From positions 61,045 to 125,044 of the forward strand of contig CACOSI010000004.1 in assembly GCA_902629855.1 (NCBI GenBank): a stretch of DNA of 64,000 nt, given 5' to 3'. A program made the position numbers and the translations under genes. Shown piece after piece: positions 17,655 through 25,612 of the stretch. The stretch comes from an uncultured Fidelibacterota bacterium (GTDB lineage: Bacteria; Fidelibacterota; Marinisomatia; Marinisomatales; Marinisomataceae). Below the pieces are notes generated by a model. It saw only the letters and a list, made by a program, of their open reading frames with translations. It had not been told where the DNA came from and searched no databases. The first letter of the stretch is position 1; each line of letters begins with the position of its first letter.

Positions 17655-18147
17655 TTTTTTTGAAGTAATGAATACCAGTCGCAAAAGCATATATCGCATT
17701 AATACTTACAATAATGTCTATTATTGATTGTTGAGGATTGTAAAATAAAATTATCAAAACCATTCCATGTTGAAATACAGTTTTCAGTTTACCATATTTT
17801 GATGTTTCCAATGGTTTGTTCTTTGAAATTAAATAATTACGATAGAATGTAATTATAACATCTCTTCCAATAATTACAATGAATGCCCATAAAGGAATTA
17901 AACCGATATAAAGAAGAGATGATAAAGCACCTATCATTAAAATTTTATCTGCAAGTGGATCCATGTAATTACCATGCTCAGAAACTAGTTTATATTTTCT
18001 AGCTATTCTTCCATCAGCAATATCACTGATACTACCATAAGCAAAAAATAAAGCAGCTATAAAGAAGTTGTTATTTATTATCAAATAGACGATTAAAGGT
18101 GTTATAATTATTCTAGAATATGTCAGAAAATTTAGGAAATTTTTCAA
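17644..18147 (-). CDS. pgsA: CDP-diacylglycerol--glycerol-3-phosphate phosphatidyltransferase
   Basis: Makes phosphatidylglycerol phosphate from CDP-diacylglycerol. 167 residues, mostly membrane helices, with the CDP-alcohol transferase motif DG..AR........G...D...D spelled DIADGRIARKYK ... GNYMDPLADK at about 43-68. It starts with an ATGA overlap on recR and runs straight into pgpA, so the two steps of phosphatidylglycerol synthesis are side by side. Confidence 0.93.
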   Translation of the reverse strand: MKNFLNFLTYSRIIITPLIVYLIINNNFFIAALFFAYGSISDIADGRIARKYKLVSEHGNYMDPLADKILMIGALSSLLYIGLIPLWAFIVIIGRDVIITFYRNYLISKNKPLETSKYGKLKTVFQHGMVLIILFYNPQQSIIDIIVSINAIYAFATGIHYFKKNGF

Positions 18148-18743
18148 TTAATTTTTGTCCTTCCAGAAATTGCTGTAGCAATAGTTTTGTCGTCGATATA
18201 TTCTAAATTACTTCCAACAGGTAAACCAACAGCTAATCTTGAGATTTTAACCTTTTTATCTTTAAGAACTTTTTCTATATAAAGAGCTGTAGCATTTCCA
18301 GATGTACTGGGATTAGTTGCAATAATAATTTCTTTTAAATCAGGGTTGATTCTTTCTAACAACTTATCAAAAGAAAGGTCTGATGGTCCAATACCATCTA
18401 AGGGAGAAATTGCACCTCCTAATACATGATACAATCCATCAAAACTATTTGTATTCTCAATTTTAATTACATCCTCCATATTTTCAACAACGCAAAGCAA
18501 TTCTGAATTTCTATTCTTATCACTTAATGGAGAGTCTTCCCCTTTTAAGAAAACCATACCAGTTGTTGGGCAAATATCTAATTTTTCATTAACATCTGTA
18601 ATAGCATTAATTAAATTTTTACCAAACGATTTATCAGATTTTACAATGAAATATGCAATTCTCTCTGCTCCTTTTCTTCCAATACCAGGAAATTTTGTAA
18701 GCGACTCAATTAGTTCTTCAATATATTTTGGAGCATTTGTCAT
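18144..18743 (-). CDS. recR: Recombination mediator RecR, zinc finger lost
   Basis: Ring-forming partner of RecF/RecO that loads RecA at gaps. 199 residues: HhH region FPGIGRKGAERIA (18-30), Toprim domain with VVENMEDV and GLYHVLGGAISPLDGIGPSDL, and the C-terminal GLPVGSNLEYID box. The four-cysteine zinc finger usual at about 57-75 is missing: only Cys58 remains (DICPTTGMVF), and the positions of the other three are Thr, Asp and Leu. The rest is normal and the gene is not broken. It sits in the usual dnaX-ebfC-recR order. Confidence 0.95.
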   Translation of the reverse strand: MTNAPKYIEELIESLTKFPGIGRKGAERIAYFIVKSDKSFGKNLINAITDVNEKLDICPTTGMVFLKGEDSPLSDKNRNSELLCVVENMEDVIKIENTNSFDGLYHVLGGAISPLDGIGPSDLSFDKLLERINPDLKEIIIATNPSTSGNATALYIEKVLKDKKVKISRLAVGLPVGSNLEYIDDKTIATAISGRTKIN

Positions 18744-19057
18744 TAAAAACCTGGCAATCCATCTGTTAGGCCACCAGTGACAGCTTTAAGTTTTTTTGCT
18801 GAAGTATCTTTTGCTTGTTTTAATGCTTCATTAATTGCTGTTTTCATAGCATTCTCAATTATATAAGCTTCACTACTTAGTAAAGTTTCATCTAAAACTA
18901 CTTGTTTTGTCTCCATATCTGCTGTCATAACAACTTTACAAAGGCCATTAGCAGACGCTCCTTCACATTCAATACTTTCAAGCTCTTTTTTAATTTTTTT
19001 CATTTGAGTTCTCATATTTTGAGCTTGCTTCATCATTTCTTTCATATTTCCAAACAT
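18743..19057 (-). CDS. ebfC: YbaB/EbfC nucleoid-associated protein
   Basis: Small DNA-binding dimer found next to dnaX and recR in most bacteria. 104 residues: N-terminal helix rich in Met and Lys (MKEMMKQAQNMRTQMKK), central beta hairpin and C-terminal helix ending GGLTDGLPGF. Starts and ends with one-base overlaps with dnaX and recR, showing a single operon. Confidence 0.95.
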   Translation of the reverse strand: MFGNMKEMMKQAQNMRTQMKKIKKELESIECEGASANGLCKVVMTADMETKQVVLDETLLSSEAYIIENAMKTAINEALKQAKDTSAKKLKAVTGGLTDGLPGF

Positions 19058-20625
19058 TATAGCGCATCCTTCCCATCAAAAATTGATACAATATCATTTT
19101 CGTTCATATTTTCTTTTTCTTCTTCTTCAATTTTTTCAACATTTGTGTCAATTGATAATTTCATTTTAATTTTAGAATTATATTTTTCATTAATAAGATT
19201 TCCAATATCATCTAAATTTTCTTCTAAAAGCTTTTTATTAAAATCCGAACCATCATAAGATATTAATTCCAAGATATTATTTTCCAGAGAACCTAAAATG
19301 CAACCGGTTAATTGAGCTCCAACAGATCCTCTTTTTTTTGAAATGTACTTTATTGTTTCTTCCCATTCATTTTTTAATAAACTAATTGATAACTCCTGAA
19401 CTTCTTTAGGCTTTTTGTCATCGGTATTCACTTTTTTTTCGGGAATAGTCTTAATCTCCTCTTTAATTCTAACTGGCTCATTGTTTTCATTTTCTGAAAT
19501 ATCTTTTTTTAAAAAATTTTGAATCTCTATACTCGAATCAAATTGAAGTAATTTTATTAGGTGTACTTCAAAAATTAAAAATTGGTCAGGAAATAGTTTG
19601 ATTTTTGAATAAAGTTCTGAAAGATTGTTTGACAGCCTAACTAAGTCTTTTTCTGACCATGAATAACTACATTTTCTATATCTTTTAGCTAATTCTGTAT
19701 CAACACCTACTAACTCAAGGCCTTTTTTATAATTTAAAAGAGAAAGATTCCTAAAATGCATAATTAACTCTTTTAGTAAGTCTTCGATAATAAACCCTTT
19801 ATCTTGTATTTTTGATAAAACTTCTAAGAGCAAGTTACCATCTTTATTATTAAGTGCATCTGAGATTAAAAAAAGTATTTCTACCGGCACCACACCAAGA
19901 AGGTTTTCAACTTCATCAAAATTTATTTTTTTGTCACTTAAAACGAAAACTTGATCTAAATACCCTAATGCGTCCCTCATGCTACCATTTGCTTTAGATG
20001 CAATAAGCTCAAGAGATTTATCATCAATTTCACGTGATTCCTCTGATACTATATATTCTAGTCTTTCAGTAATTGTTTTATTTGAAAGCGGAGCAAAGTC
20101 AAATTTTTGACATCTCGAAATTATTGTTTGAGGAATTTTGTGGACATCAGTTGTTGCTAATATAAATTTAACATGCTTAGGAGGCTCTTCAAGCGTCTTT
20201 AATAATGCATTAAACGCTTGCGTTGTCAGCATATGGACCTCATCTATAATAATGACTTTAAAATTACCATCAGCAGGCAAAAATTGAATATTTTCTCTTA
20301 GTTCTCTTATTTCATCAATACCTCTATTAGAAGCACCGTCAATTTCAATTACATCCATTGAACTTCCTGAAATAATACTTTTAACTTTTTCAGAATCGAT
20401 ATCATATTTAGTGGTTGGCTTATCGGAACCGTTAAGAGACATTGCTAAAAGACGTGCTGTCGTAGTTTTTCCAACACCTCTTGGTCCAGAGAATAAAAAG
20501 GCCTGAGCTAATCTATCTTTTTCAAATGCTTTTTCAATAGTCTCTGTAATATGAGGTTGACCTACAACATCTTTAAAATATTTAGGTCGCCATTTTAATG
20601 CTAATACTTGGTAATTATTCGACAT
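19057..20625 (-). CDS. dnaX: DNA polymerase III gamma/tau subunit, zinc module lost
   Basis: Clamp-loader ATPase. 522 residues with Walker A GPRGVGKT (47-54), DEVH (128-131), sensor-1 LATTDVHKIP and the arginine finger SRCQKF. The small zinc module that normally follows Walker A with four cysteines is replaced at about 65-90 by a cysteine-free stretch (NGSDKPTTKYDIDSEK). Domain III ends near residue 365, then a charged linker and a short tau-like C-terminal domain. An A7 run at codons 372-374 could give a gamma-like short form by frameshift. First gene of the operon. Confidence 0.95.
   Translation of the reverse strand: MSNNYQVLALKWRPKYFKDVVGQPHITETIEKAFEKDRLAQAFLFSGPRGVGKTTTARLLAMSLNGSDKPTTKYDIDSEKVKSIISGSSMDVIEIDGASNRGIDEIRELRENIQFLPADGNFKVIIIDEVHMLTTQAFNALLKTLEEPPKHVKFILATTDVHKIPQTIISRCQKFDFAPLSNKTITERLEYIVSEESREIDDKSLELIASKANGSMRDALGYLDQVFVLSDKKINFDEVENLLGVVPVEILFLISDALNNKDGNLLLEVLSKIQDKGFIIEDLLKELIMHFRNLSLLNYKKGLELVGVDTELAKRYRKCSYSWSEKDLVRLSNNLSELYSKIKLFPDQFLIFEVHLIKLLQFDSSIEIQNFLKKDISENENNEPVRIKEEIKTIPEKKVNTDDKKPKEVQELSISLLKNEWEETIKYISKKRGSVGAQLTGCILGSLENNILELISYDGSDFNKKLLEENLDDIGNLINEKYNSKIKMKLSIDTNVEKIEEEEKENMNENDIVSIFDGKDAL
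19504..19510 (-). promoter_or_regulatory. Possible programmed frameshift site in dnaX
   Basis: Seven A residues in the phase A-AAA-AAA (codons Leu372-Lys373-Lys374), followed by G. A -1 slip here gives RYFRK and a TGA stop, a 379-residue product ending just after domain III, like gamma in E. coli. A7 runs are common in AT-rich DNA, and no clear downstream hairpin was found by eye. Confidence 0.4.
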
Positions 20626-20655
20626 AAGGTATATAATTTATAAAATCATAATAAA

Positions 20656-20684
20656 AGAGCGTAGCACTATAAGTACTACGCTCT
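20656..20684 (-). terminator. Intrinsic terminator after the TPR lipoprotein gene
   Basis: A 9-bp stem AGAGCGTAG/CTACGCTCT, extended by ACT/AGT inside, followed on the minus strand by TTTTATTATG. It separates the lipoprotein gene from dnaX, whose promoter must lie in the remaining 30 bases or within the hairpin. Confidence 0.8.
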
Positions 20685-20702
20685 ATTTTATGGGTTTTCA
20701 TA

Positions 20703-22181
20703 TTATTGTTGAAGCTCTTCAGCTTCTTTTTCAGCAATCAAGGACGTTAAACTATCAACTTTTGACTGACTATTGATTAAGCCCATTCCTGCTGATTGTT
20801 TAAAGTATTTTAATGCCATTTCATTATCTTTAACCTCTAAATAATAATCTCCAAGAGAATCATATGGATTAGCCTTTGCAGGTTGTCTTCTTACCTGCTC
20901 TTGAAATGAATTTTTGGCATTATCTAGCTCAGATTTTTGAAGATATGCATATCCCATTATATTCAATGCTGGAGTGAAATTTGGGTTCATTTCATATAAA
21001 CCCATTGCTCTTCTCAAAATTGCATCAGGTCCAATATCATTGATAGTAGCAAATACAGTTTCAAATCTTAAAAAAGAACTGTCAGGATACTTTCTAACTA
21101 ACCTTTCAATTACTCTATTAAACGTATTAGTACCATCTTTTAAATCATTTGATAGAGACATAATCATTTTCTTTTCTTCGTTTGATGAGGAAATAGACAT
21201 ACTCACTGCAATATCTAGTTCTTCTTTCATACTCTCTTCATCCTGTTGAAAATAGCTTACTCTAGCTTTCATAGCATATGCAAGTGCAAAGCTGTCATCT
21301 ATTTCAATTGCTGATGAAAATGATTTATCAGCTTCCTCCCATTCAAGGTTATAAAGCTGCCACATTCCTTGATTAAAAAGATTTTTAGCTTCCTCAGATT
21401 CTGAAGACCATTTCATGATTAATACATCTTCACTCGCCATTGCTTTTTCATGTTTTGCTATTGCGAGATTTCTTGTTGCCCATTCAAAAGTTGGATCAAT
21501 TTCAAATGCTAATTGATATGTTTCGATTGCTTTATCAAACTCTCCTTTTTTAAGATGAAATTCAGCTAATGAATCATATGCATTAGCTTCATTAGGATTT
21601 AATTCGATATATTTTTCAATAAATGGTAGTCCTTTATCATAATCTTCGTCATCATCAGCATTCCAAAAGTAAGAATACGCTAAAAGATTGTATAAATGAC
21701 CAGCTTTTAATCTCTCCCCTGCTTCTAGAAGTAATTCTCTACCTTCTTCAATTTGATCATTGAACTGAAGATATCTGTATGCACCTGAAGCTAGAAATTT
21801 ATCGCCTTTATATTTTTTATATAAATCAGGATGAGCGTCAAATCGACCGCCTTCTCCGTTAATCCAGTTGACTGCAGCTTCCATAATCTTTGTTTCTGGA
21901 TGCCCTTTTTTAGCTAAATCTAAAGCAGTTTCAAGGTATTCTCTTCTTAAAACTCTATCTTGCTCAGCATTACCTAAATTCAAATAGCATGAAGCACAAT
22001 TTGGATCTTTTTTAATTCCTTCCAGAAACATTGCTCTTGCTTCTGCAAAACGAACATGATGCATTGCTTCTAATCCGTTCATTAATTCATTTGAAGCTTG
22101 GCCAGCTTGTCTTGGCATTTCACCAGAGTTAGACTGACAACTAATTGCTAGAAATGAAAGTAATATTAATATTCTTTTCAT
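20703..22181 (-). CDS. TPR repeat lipoprotein
   Basis: 492 residues with a lipoprotein signal peptide (lipobox LAISC, Cys15), so it is lipid-anchored in the envelope. At least six TPR-like repeats, clearest at NEANAYDSLAEFHLKKGEFD, FAEARAMFLEGIKKDPNC and KANPYDSLGDYYLEVKDNEM. No catalytic domain seen. It resembles the TPR lipoproteins common in Bacteroidota-like bacteria; its partner is unknown. AAAGGGAG precedes the ATG, and it has its own terminator. yaaA lies upstream with a 12-base gap. Confidence 0.85.
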   Translation of the reverse strand: MKRILILLSFLAISCQSNSGEMPRQAGQASNELMNGLEAMHHVRFAEARAMFLEGIKKDPNCASCYLNLGNAEQDRVLRREYLETALDLAKKGHPETKIMEAAVNWINGEGGRFDAHPDLYKKYKGDKFLASGAYRYLQFNDQIEEGRELLLEAGERLKAGHLYNLLAYSYFWNADDDEDYDKGLPFIEKYIELNPNEANAYDSLAEFHLKKGEFDKAIETYQLAFEIDPTFEWATRNLAIAKHEKAMASEDVLIMKWSSESEEAKNLFNQGMWQLYNLEWEEADKSFSSAIEIDDSFALAYAMKARVSYFQQDEESMKEELDIAVSMSISSSNEEKKMIMSLSNDLKDGTNTFNRVIERLVRKYPDSSFLRFETVFATINDIGPDAILRRAMGLYEMNPNFTPALNIMGYAYLQKSELDNAKNSFQEQVRRQPAKANPYDSLGDYYLEVKDNEMALKYFKQSAGMGLINSQSKVDSLTSLIAEKEAEELQQ

Positions 22182-22193
22182 TATTTTCTCCCT

Positions 22194-22958
22194 TTATCTC
22201 GTGAATACAAAAGTATTTTCTTCTGAAATTTTTGAATCAAATTTATAATCCTCAAGATTAAATTCTTTTACTCCCTCTTTCGAATCTATGCCATTATTTA
22301 TAACAAACTTAGCTAATAAACCCCTAGCCTTCTTTGCATTAAATGAGATAAATTTTAATTCACCATTTCTTTTTTCTTTAAAAATGGTATTTAGAACTTT
22401 TCCTTCTAAAGCATTTTTATCAATTACATTAAAATATTCATTTGAAGCACAATTCAAAATTATAGGATTTTTTTGCTCTTTTAATGTATTGTTCAAGTTT
22501 TTAGTAATATCTGAAGACCAAAATTCATAAAGATTTTTACCTTTTTCATTTCTAAGATTTATTCCCATTTCTAATCGATAGGGTTGAATTAAATCAAGAG
22601 GTTTTAAAATTCCATAAAGTCCAGATAAAATTCTTAAATGATTTTGAGCAAAATCTAGGTCATTTTCAGAAAATTCGTGAGCGCTAAGCCCAGAATAAAC
22701 ACCTCCATCGAAGGCTAAGATTGCTTGTTTAGAATTGTCTTGATTAAATGGTTGTGACCATTCATCAAATCTATCTTTATTAAGCTGAGCTAAATTGTCG
22801 CTTATTTTCATTAGATCTTTTAAATCTTCATGAGAAAGATTTTTTGCTTCATTTACTAGCTTTTGAGCACTTTCTATAAAGTCACATTGAGTAAAATAGC
22901 TTACAGCGTCTTGGTGTTTAAAATTTAATTTCTTTGATGGTGAAAGCAATGTAATCAT
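22194..22958 (-). CDS. yaaA: Peroxide stress protein YaaA
   Basis: DUF328 family protein that limits intracellular free iron under hydrogen peroxide stress in E. coli. 254 residues, with the diagnostic start MITLLSPSKKLNF, AFDGGVYSGLSA, LRILSGLYGILKPLDLIQPYRLEMG and NCASNEYF. Length is normal. One-base overlap with the thioesterase gene upstream shows co-transcription. Confidence 0.95.
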   Translation of the reverse strand: MITLLSPSKKLNFKHQDAVSYFTQCDFIESAQKLVNEAKNLSHEDLKDLMKISDNLAQLNKDRFDEWSQPFNQDNSKQAILAFDGGVYSGLSAHEFSENDLDFAQNHLRILSGLYGILKPLDLIQPYRLEMGINLRNEKGKNLYEFWSSDITKNLNNTLKEQKNPIILNCASNEYFNVIDKNALEGKVLNTIFKEKRNGELKFISFNAKKARGLLAKFVINNGIDSKEGVKEFNLEDYKFDSKISEENTFVFTR

Positions 22959-23395
22959 TATATCTCCCTTAAATTGTTTTTTATTACTTCATTAACATTT
23001 ATTGATTTTTGCTCAACAAAGTTAAACATAACAAAAGTATGAATACTCTGAAATGATGGTTCATTTTCACCTTCAACAAAAATTGCTTGATGAACATCAT
23101 AGCTTTTAGTTCCAACCCTTGTAATTCTAAATCCTATATCTAAATTTGCTGGATGATGAACTTGCTTTATATAAATAACATTCATTGAAGCAAGTAATCC
23201 CGCTGATTTACTTTTTAATCCTAAAAATGTTTTTTTCTTTCCATAAATATGTTCAATAAAGTCTTTATGCTTGGTTTCAAGTAAACTTAAATAAACAGTA
23301 TGATTTAAATGTCCTAGAGTATCAACATCTCTCCATCTTGACTTTGCAGTTGTAAAAAAATCATAATCTTGTCTGTTTAATATTTTCTTATTCAT
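22958..23395 (-). CDS. Hotdog-fold acyl-CoA thioesterase (4HBT family)
   Basis: 145 residues of the 4-hydroxybenzoyl-CoA thioesterase type: SRWRDVDTLGHLNHTVYLSLLE contains the Asp/Gly-His-x-Asn pattern of YbgC/FcbC-like enzymes. The substrate cannot be told; neighbours (SDR, yaaA) do not fix it. Its start overlaps the SDR gene end by 8 bases. Confidence 0.82.
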   Translation of the reverse strand: MNKKILNRQDYDFFTTAKSRWRDVDTLGHLNHTVYLSLLETKHKDFIEHIYGKKKTFLGLKSKSAGLLASMNVIYIKQVHHPANLDIGFRITRVGTKSYDVHQAIFVEGENEPSFQSIHTFVMFNFVEQKSINVNEVIKNNLREI

Positions 23396-24230
23396 TTATA
23401 CTTTTGTTATAATTATCACAAATTTCCCAAACTTTCTTCCAATCATCCTCAATATAAGATGTTTTTGATGATCTTATTTCTCTGCATTTAAAAAAATATT
23501 TACCAGAAACGCCTTTAACATCGTCTGATGTGGATAAATAGATACTTGAATCAGCTCCATTTTCTACCGTTCGAGCAAAAAGTTTAGAACCAAACTTAAC
23601 AATATATTTTATAAAATTACCTTCATTTCCTGCAATATTTGTGTCAACAAATCCAGGGTGAAGAACATTTACACTAACCTTGTCTTGTATTTTTGCAAGC
23701 TCATAAGTAAACATAATATTCATAAGCTTTGAAACACAATATGATGTCCATGGCGAAAAACTTTTTTCAGAATTAATGTTATTATAGTCTATGGTGGCTC
23801 CAATATGAGCATTTGATGCAACATTAACTACTCTTCCATCGTCTGATTCAGAAATAATATCAAGTAATTCAGTTGTTAAAACAAAATAGTTCATCTGATT
23901 GGTTGCAAAGGTTTTTTCTAATCCTTCAGAAGTAATAATTTTATTTTTATTTGCGCCACCAGCGTTATTCAACAAAACATCTATTTTACTATACTTTTCT
24001 TTTATCTGAGATGATAGTTTCTTTACATTTTTGATCAAACTTAAATCACATTCAAAAAAATCAATTTTGTCATTAGATGTGCTATTTACAATTATTTCTT
24101 TAGCCTGGTATCCTTTTTCTTTATTTCTGCCAACCAAACCTACTCTATAGCCCTTATTAGCTATGACTTTAGCTGCTTGCAATCCAATGCCGTCAGTCGC
24201 ACCTGTAATTATTATATTTTTGTCTAGCAT
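23388..24230 (-). CDS. Short-chain dehydrogenase/reductase
   Basis: NAD(P)-dependent oxidoreductase of the classical SDR family, 280 residues. Nucleotide-binding TGATDGIG (9-16), NNAGG, the catalytic Ser in VVNVASNAH and YCVSK (Tyr and Lys). It resembles retinol-dehydrogenase-like and WW-domain oxidoreductase members in the LSS(Q)IKEKYSKIDVLLNNAG region. It is divergent from a steroid 5-alpha-reductase-like gene across 46 bases, which suggests lipid or isoprenoid substrates, but this is only inference. Confidence 0.88.
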   Translation of the reverse strand: MLDKNIIITGATDGIGLQAAKVIANKGYRVGLVGRNKEKGYQAKEIIVNSTSNDKIDFFECDLSLIKNVKKLSSQIKEKYSKIDVLLNNAGGANKNKIITSEGLEKTFATNQMNYFVLTTELLDIISESDDGRVVNVASNAHIGATIDYNNINSEKSFSPWTSYCVSKLMNIMFTYELAKIQDKVSVNVLHPGFVDTNIAGNEGNFIKYIVKFGSKLFARTVENGADSSIYLSTSDDVKGVSGKYFFKCREIRSSKTSYIEDDWKKVWEICDNYNKSINE

Positions 24231-24276
24231 AAACCAATTATTTGAAAGAATGGAAATTACAGATTAATTTATATCG

Positions 24277-25023
24277 ATGACACTTAATTTTGAACAAATA
24301 ATATCTTTTTGGCTTATTCTGGGTTTAATAACTTTTTTAACTCTTTTAAAAATTCCTGCTCCTTATGGAAAATTCTCTAAAAATAGTTGGGGACCAATGA
24401 TTTCTAGTAGGCTTGGCTGGTTTGTAATGGAAATTATTTCACCCATTGCACTTATTTATTTCTTCTGTTTGAATGCTCAAAAAATAAATGAACCAGTACT
24501 CATTTTTTTATCATTATGGACAATTCATTACATAAATCGAAGCATAATTTATCCTCTAAGACAGAATAATCCCGCTAAGATGCCTTTATTAATAGCTGTT
24601 TTAGCTTTTTTGTTTAATATAATGAATGGATTTATCAATGGGACTTATCTTGGTCTTAGTGATATTTATGATTCAAATTATCTATTTGAATGGAATTTTA
24701 TCGGAGGAATAATTCTTTTTTTAATCGGTGCAATAATTAATATTAAATCTGACAACATTCTTCTCAAGCTCAGAACAAAAACTGGTGAGTATAAGATACC
24801 CCAAGGATTTATGTATAAATATGTTTCATTTCCAAATTATCTTGGAGAAATAATTGAATGGACAGCTTTTGCTATTATGACTTGGTCTCTAGCAGGGTTT
24901 TCGTTTATGATTTGGACAATGGCAAATTTAGTACCACGTGCTATTGCTGGTCATAAATGGTATATAAAGAAATTCCAAAATTATCCTAAGGATAGAAAAG
25001 CAATTTTTCCATTTATTATTTAG
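24277..25023 (+). CDS. Steroid 5-alpha-reductase-like membrane enzyme
   Basis: 248 residues, 6-7 membrane helices. The C-terminal block IPQGFMYKYVSFPNYLGE followed by IIEWTAFA is the 3-oxo-5-alpha-steroid 4-dehydrogenase signature (NADPH-dependent double-bond reductase). SRLGWFVMEIISP and HYINRSIIYPLR also match the SRD5A1 type. Such enzymes in bacteria may act on sterols, polyprenols or fatty acid derivatives. Its 3' end overlaps tadA by 8 bases. Confidence 0.85.
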   Translation: MTLNFEQIISFWLILGLITFLTLLKIPAPYGKFSKNSWGPMISSRLGWFVMEIISPIALIYFFCLNAQKINEPVLIFLSLWTIHYINRSIIYPLRQNNPAKMPLLIAVLAFLFNIMNGFINGTYLGLSDIYDSNYLFEWNFIGGIILFLIGAIINIKSDNILLKLRTKTGEYKIPQGFMYKYVSFPNYLGEIIEWTAFAIMTWSLAGFSFMIWTMANLVPRAIAGHKWYIKKFQNYPKDRKAIFPFII

Positions 25024-25504
25024 TATCTTTACTTCTTTTTTTAAAAAAATATTCTTTTAATAAAGCTAAAGAATTCCCTGATAATAAATTTCCCCTTACA
25101 ACTGATGGTGTGTTAACGGAAACATTTCCACAAATATCAAATTTTGATCCGCAGGCACCAAATTCTTCATCATAGCATCCAAAATATAAAAATTCTATTC
25201 TACTATTAATGATAGCTCCAGCGCACATTGGGCAAGGTTCTTTAGTAACGTACATTGTACAATCATTTAATCTCCAGTCACCAATTGTATTGGATGCAGA
25301 AGTTATTGCAAGCATTTCAGCGTGAGCAGTTGAATCGTTTAAGGAATTGCATTGATTATAGCCTTGACCAATAATTTTACCTTGAAAAGTAATTATTGCA
25401 CCCACAGGTACTTCATCAGCTCTCATTGCTGTTTCAGCTAATTTTAAAGCTTTTTGCATCCAATCTTCATGAGAAGGTTGATTTAATGTATGTTCGAAAG
25501 ACAC
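25016..25504 (-). CDS. tadA: tRNA-specific adenosine deaminase TadA
   Basis: Converts A34 of tRNA-Arg(ACG) to inosine. About 162 residues with the zinc site TAHAEML (His, catalytic Glu) and EPCPMCAGAI, then the tail YFGCYDEEFGACGS. The conserved HEDWM..AL start lies upstream of the first plain ATG (25459), so I chose GTG at 25504, only 5 bases after the tRNA-Arg 3' end; the ATG remains possible. The gene lies directly behind its own substrate tRNA. Convergent with the reductase-like gene, overlapping by 8 bases. Confidence 0.92.
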   Translation of the reverse strand: MSFEHTLNQPSHEDWMQKALKLAETAMRADEVPVGAIITFQGKIIGQGYNQCNSLNDSTAHAEMLAITSASNTIGDWRLNDCTMYVTKEPCPMCAGAIINSRIEFLYFGCYDEEFGACGSKFDICGNVSVNTPSVVRGNLLSGNSLALLKEYFFKKRSKDTK

Positions 25505-25509
25505 TTTAG

Positions 25510-25583
25510 TACGCCCGGAAGGACTTGAACCCACAACCTTCTGGTCCGTAGCCAGACGCTCTATCCAATTGAGCTACGGGCGC
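25510..25583 (-). tRNA. tRNA-Arg (anticodon ACG)
   Basis: 74-base cloverleaf: acceptor GCGCCCG/CGGGCGT, anticodon stem TCTGG/CCAGA with loop CTACGGA giving ACG, T loop TTCAAGT, discriminator A. CCA not encoded. The A34 is the target of TadA, encoded immediately downstream on the same strand. Confidence 0.96.
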
Positions 25584-25612
25584 ATATGAAAACTTAAAGA
25601 AAACTTTACTTA

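Noticed and set aside
17654-17699. 15 extra codons at the pgpA start
   Set aside because: They overlap pgsA and lie before the conserved family start.
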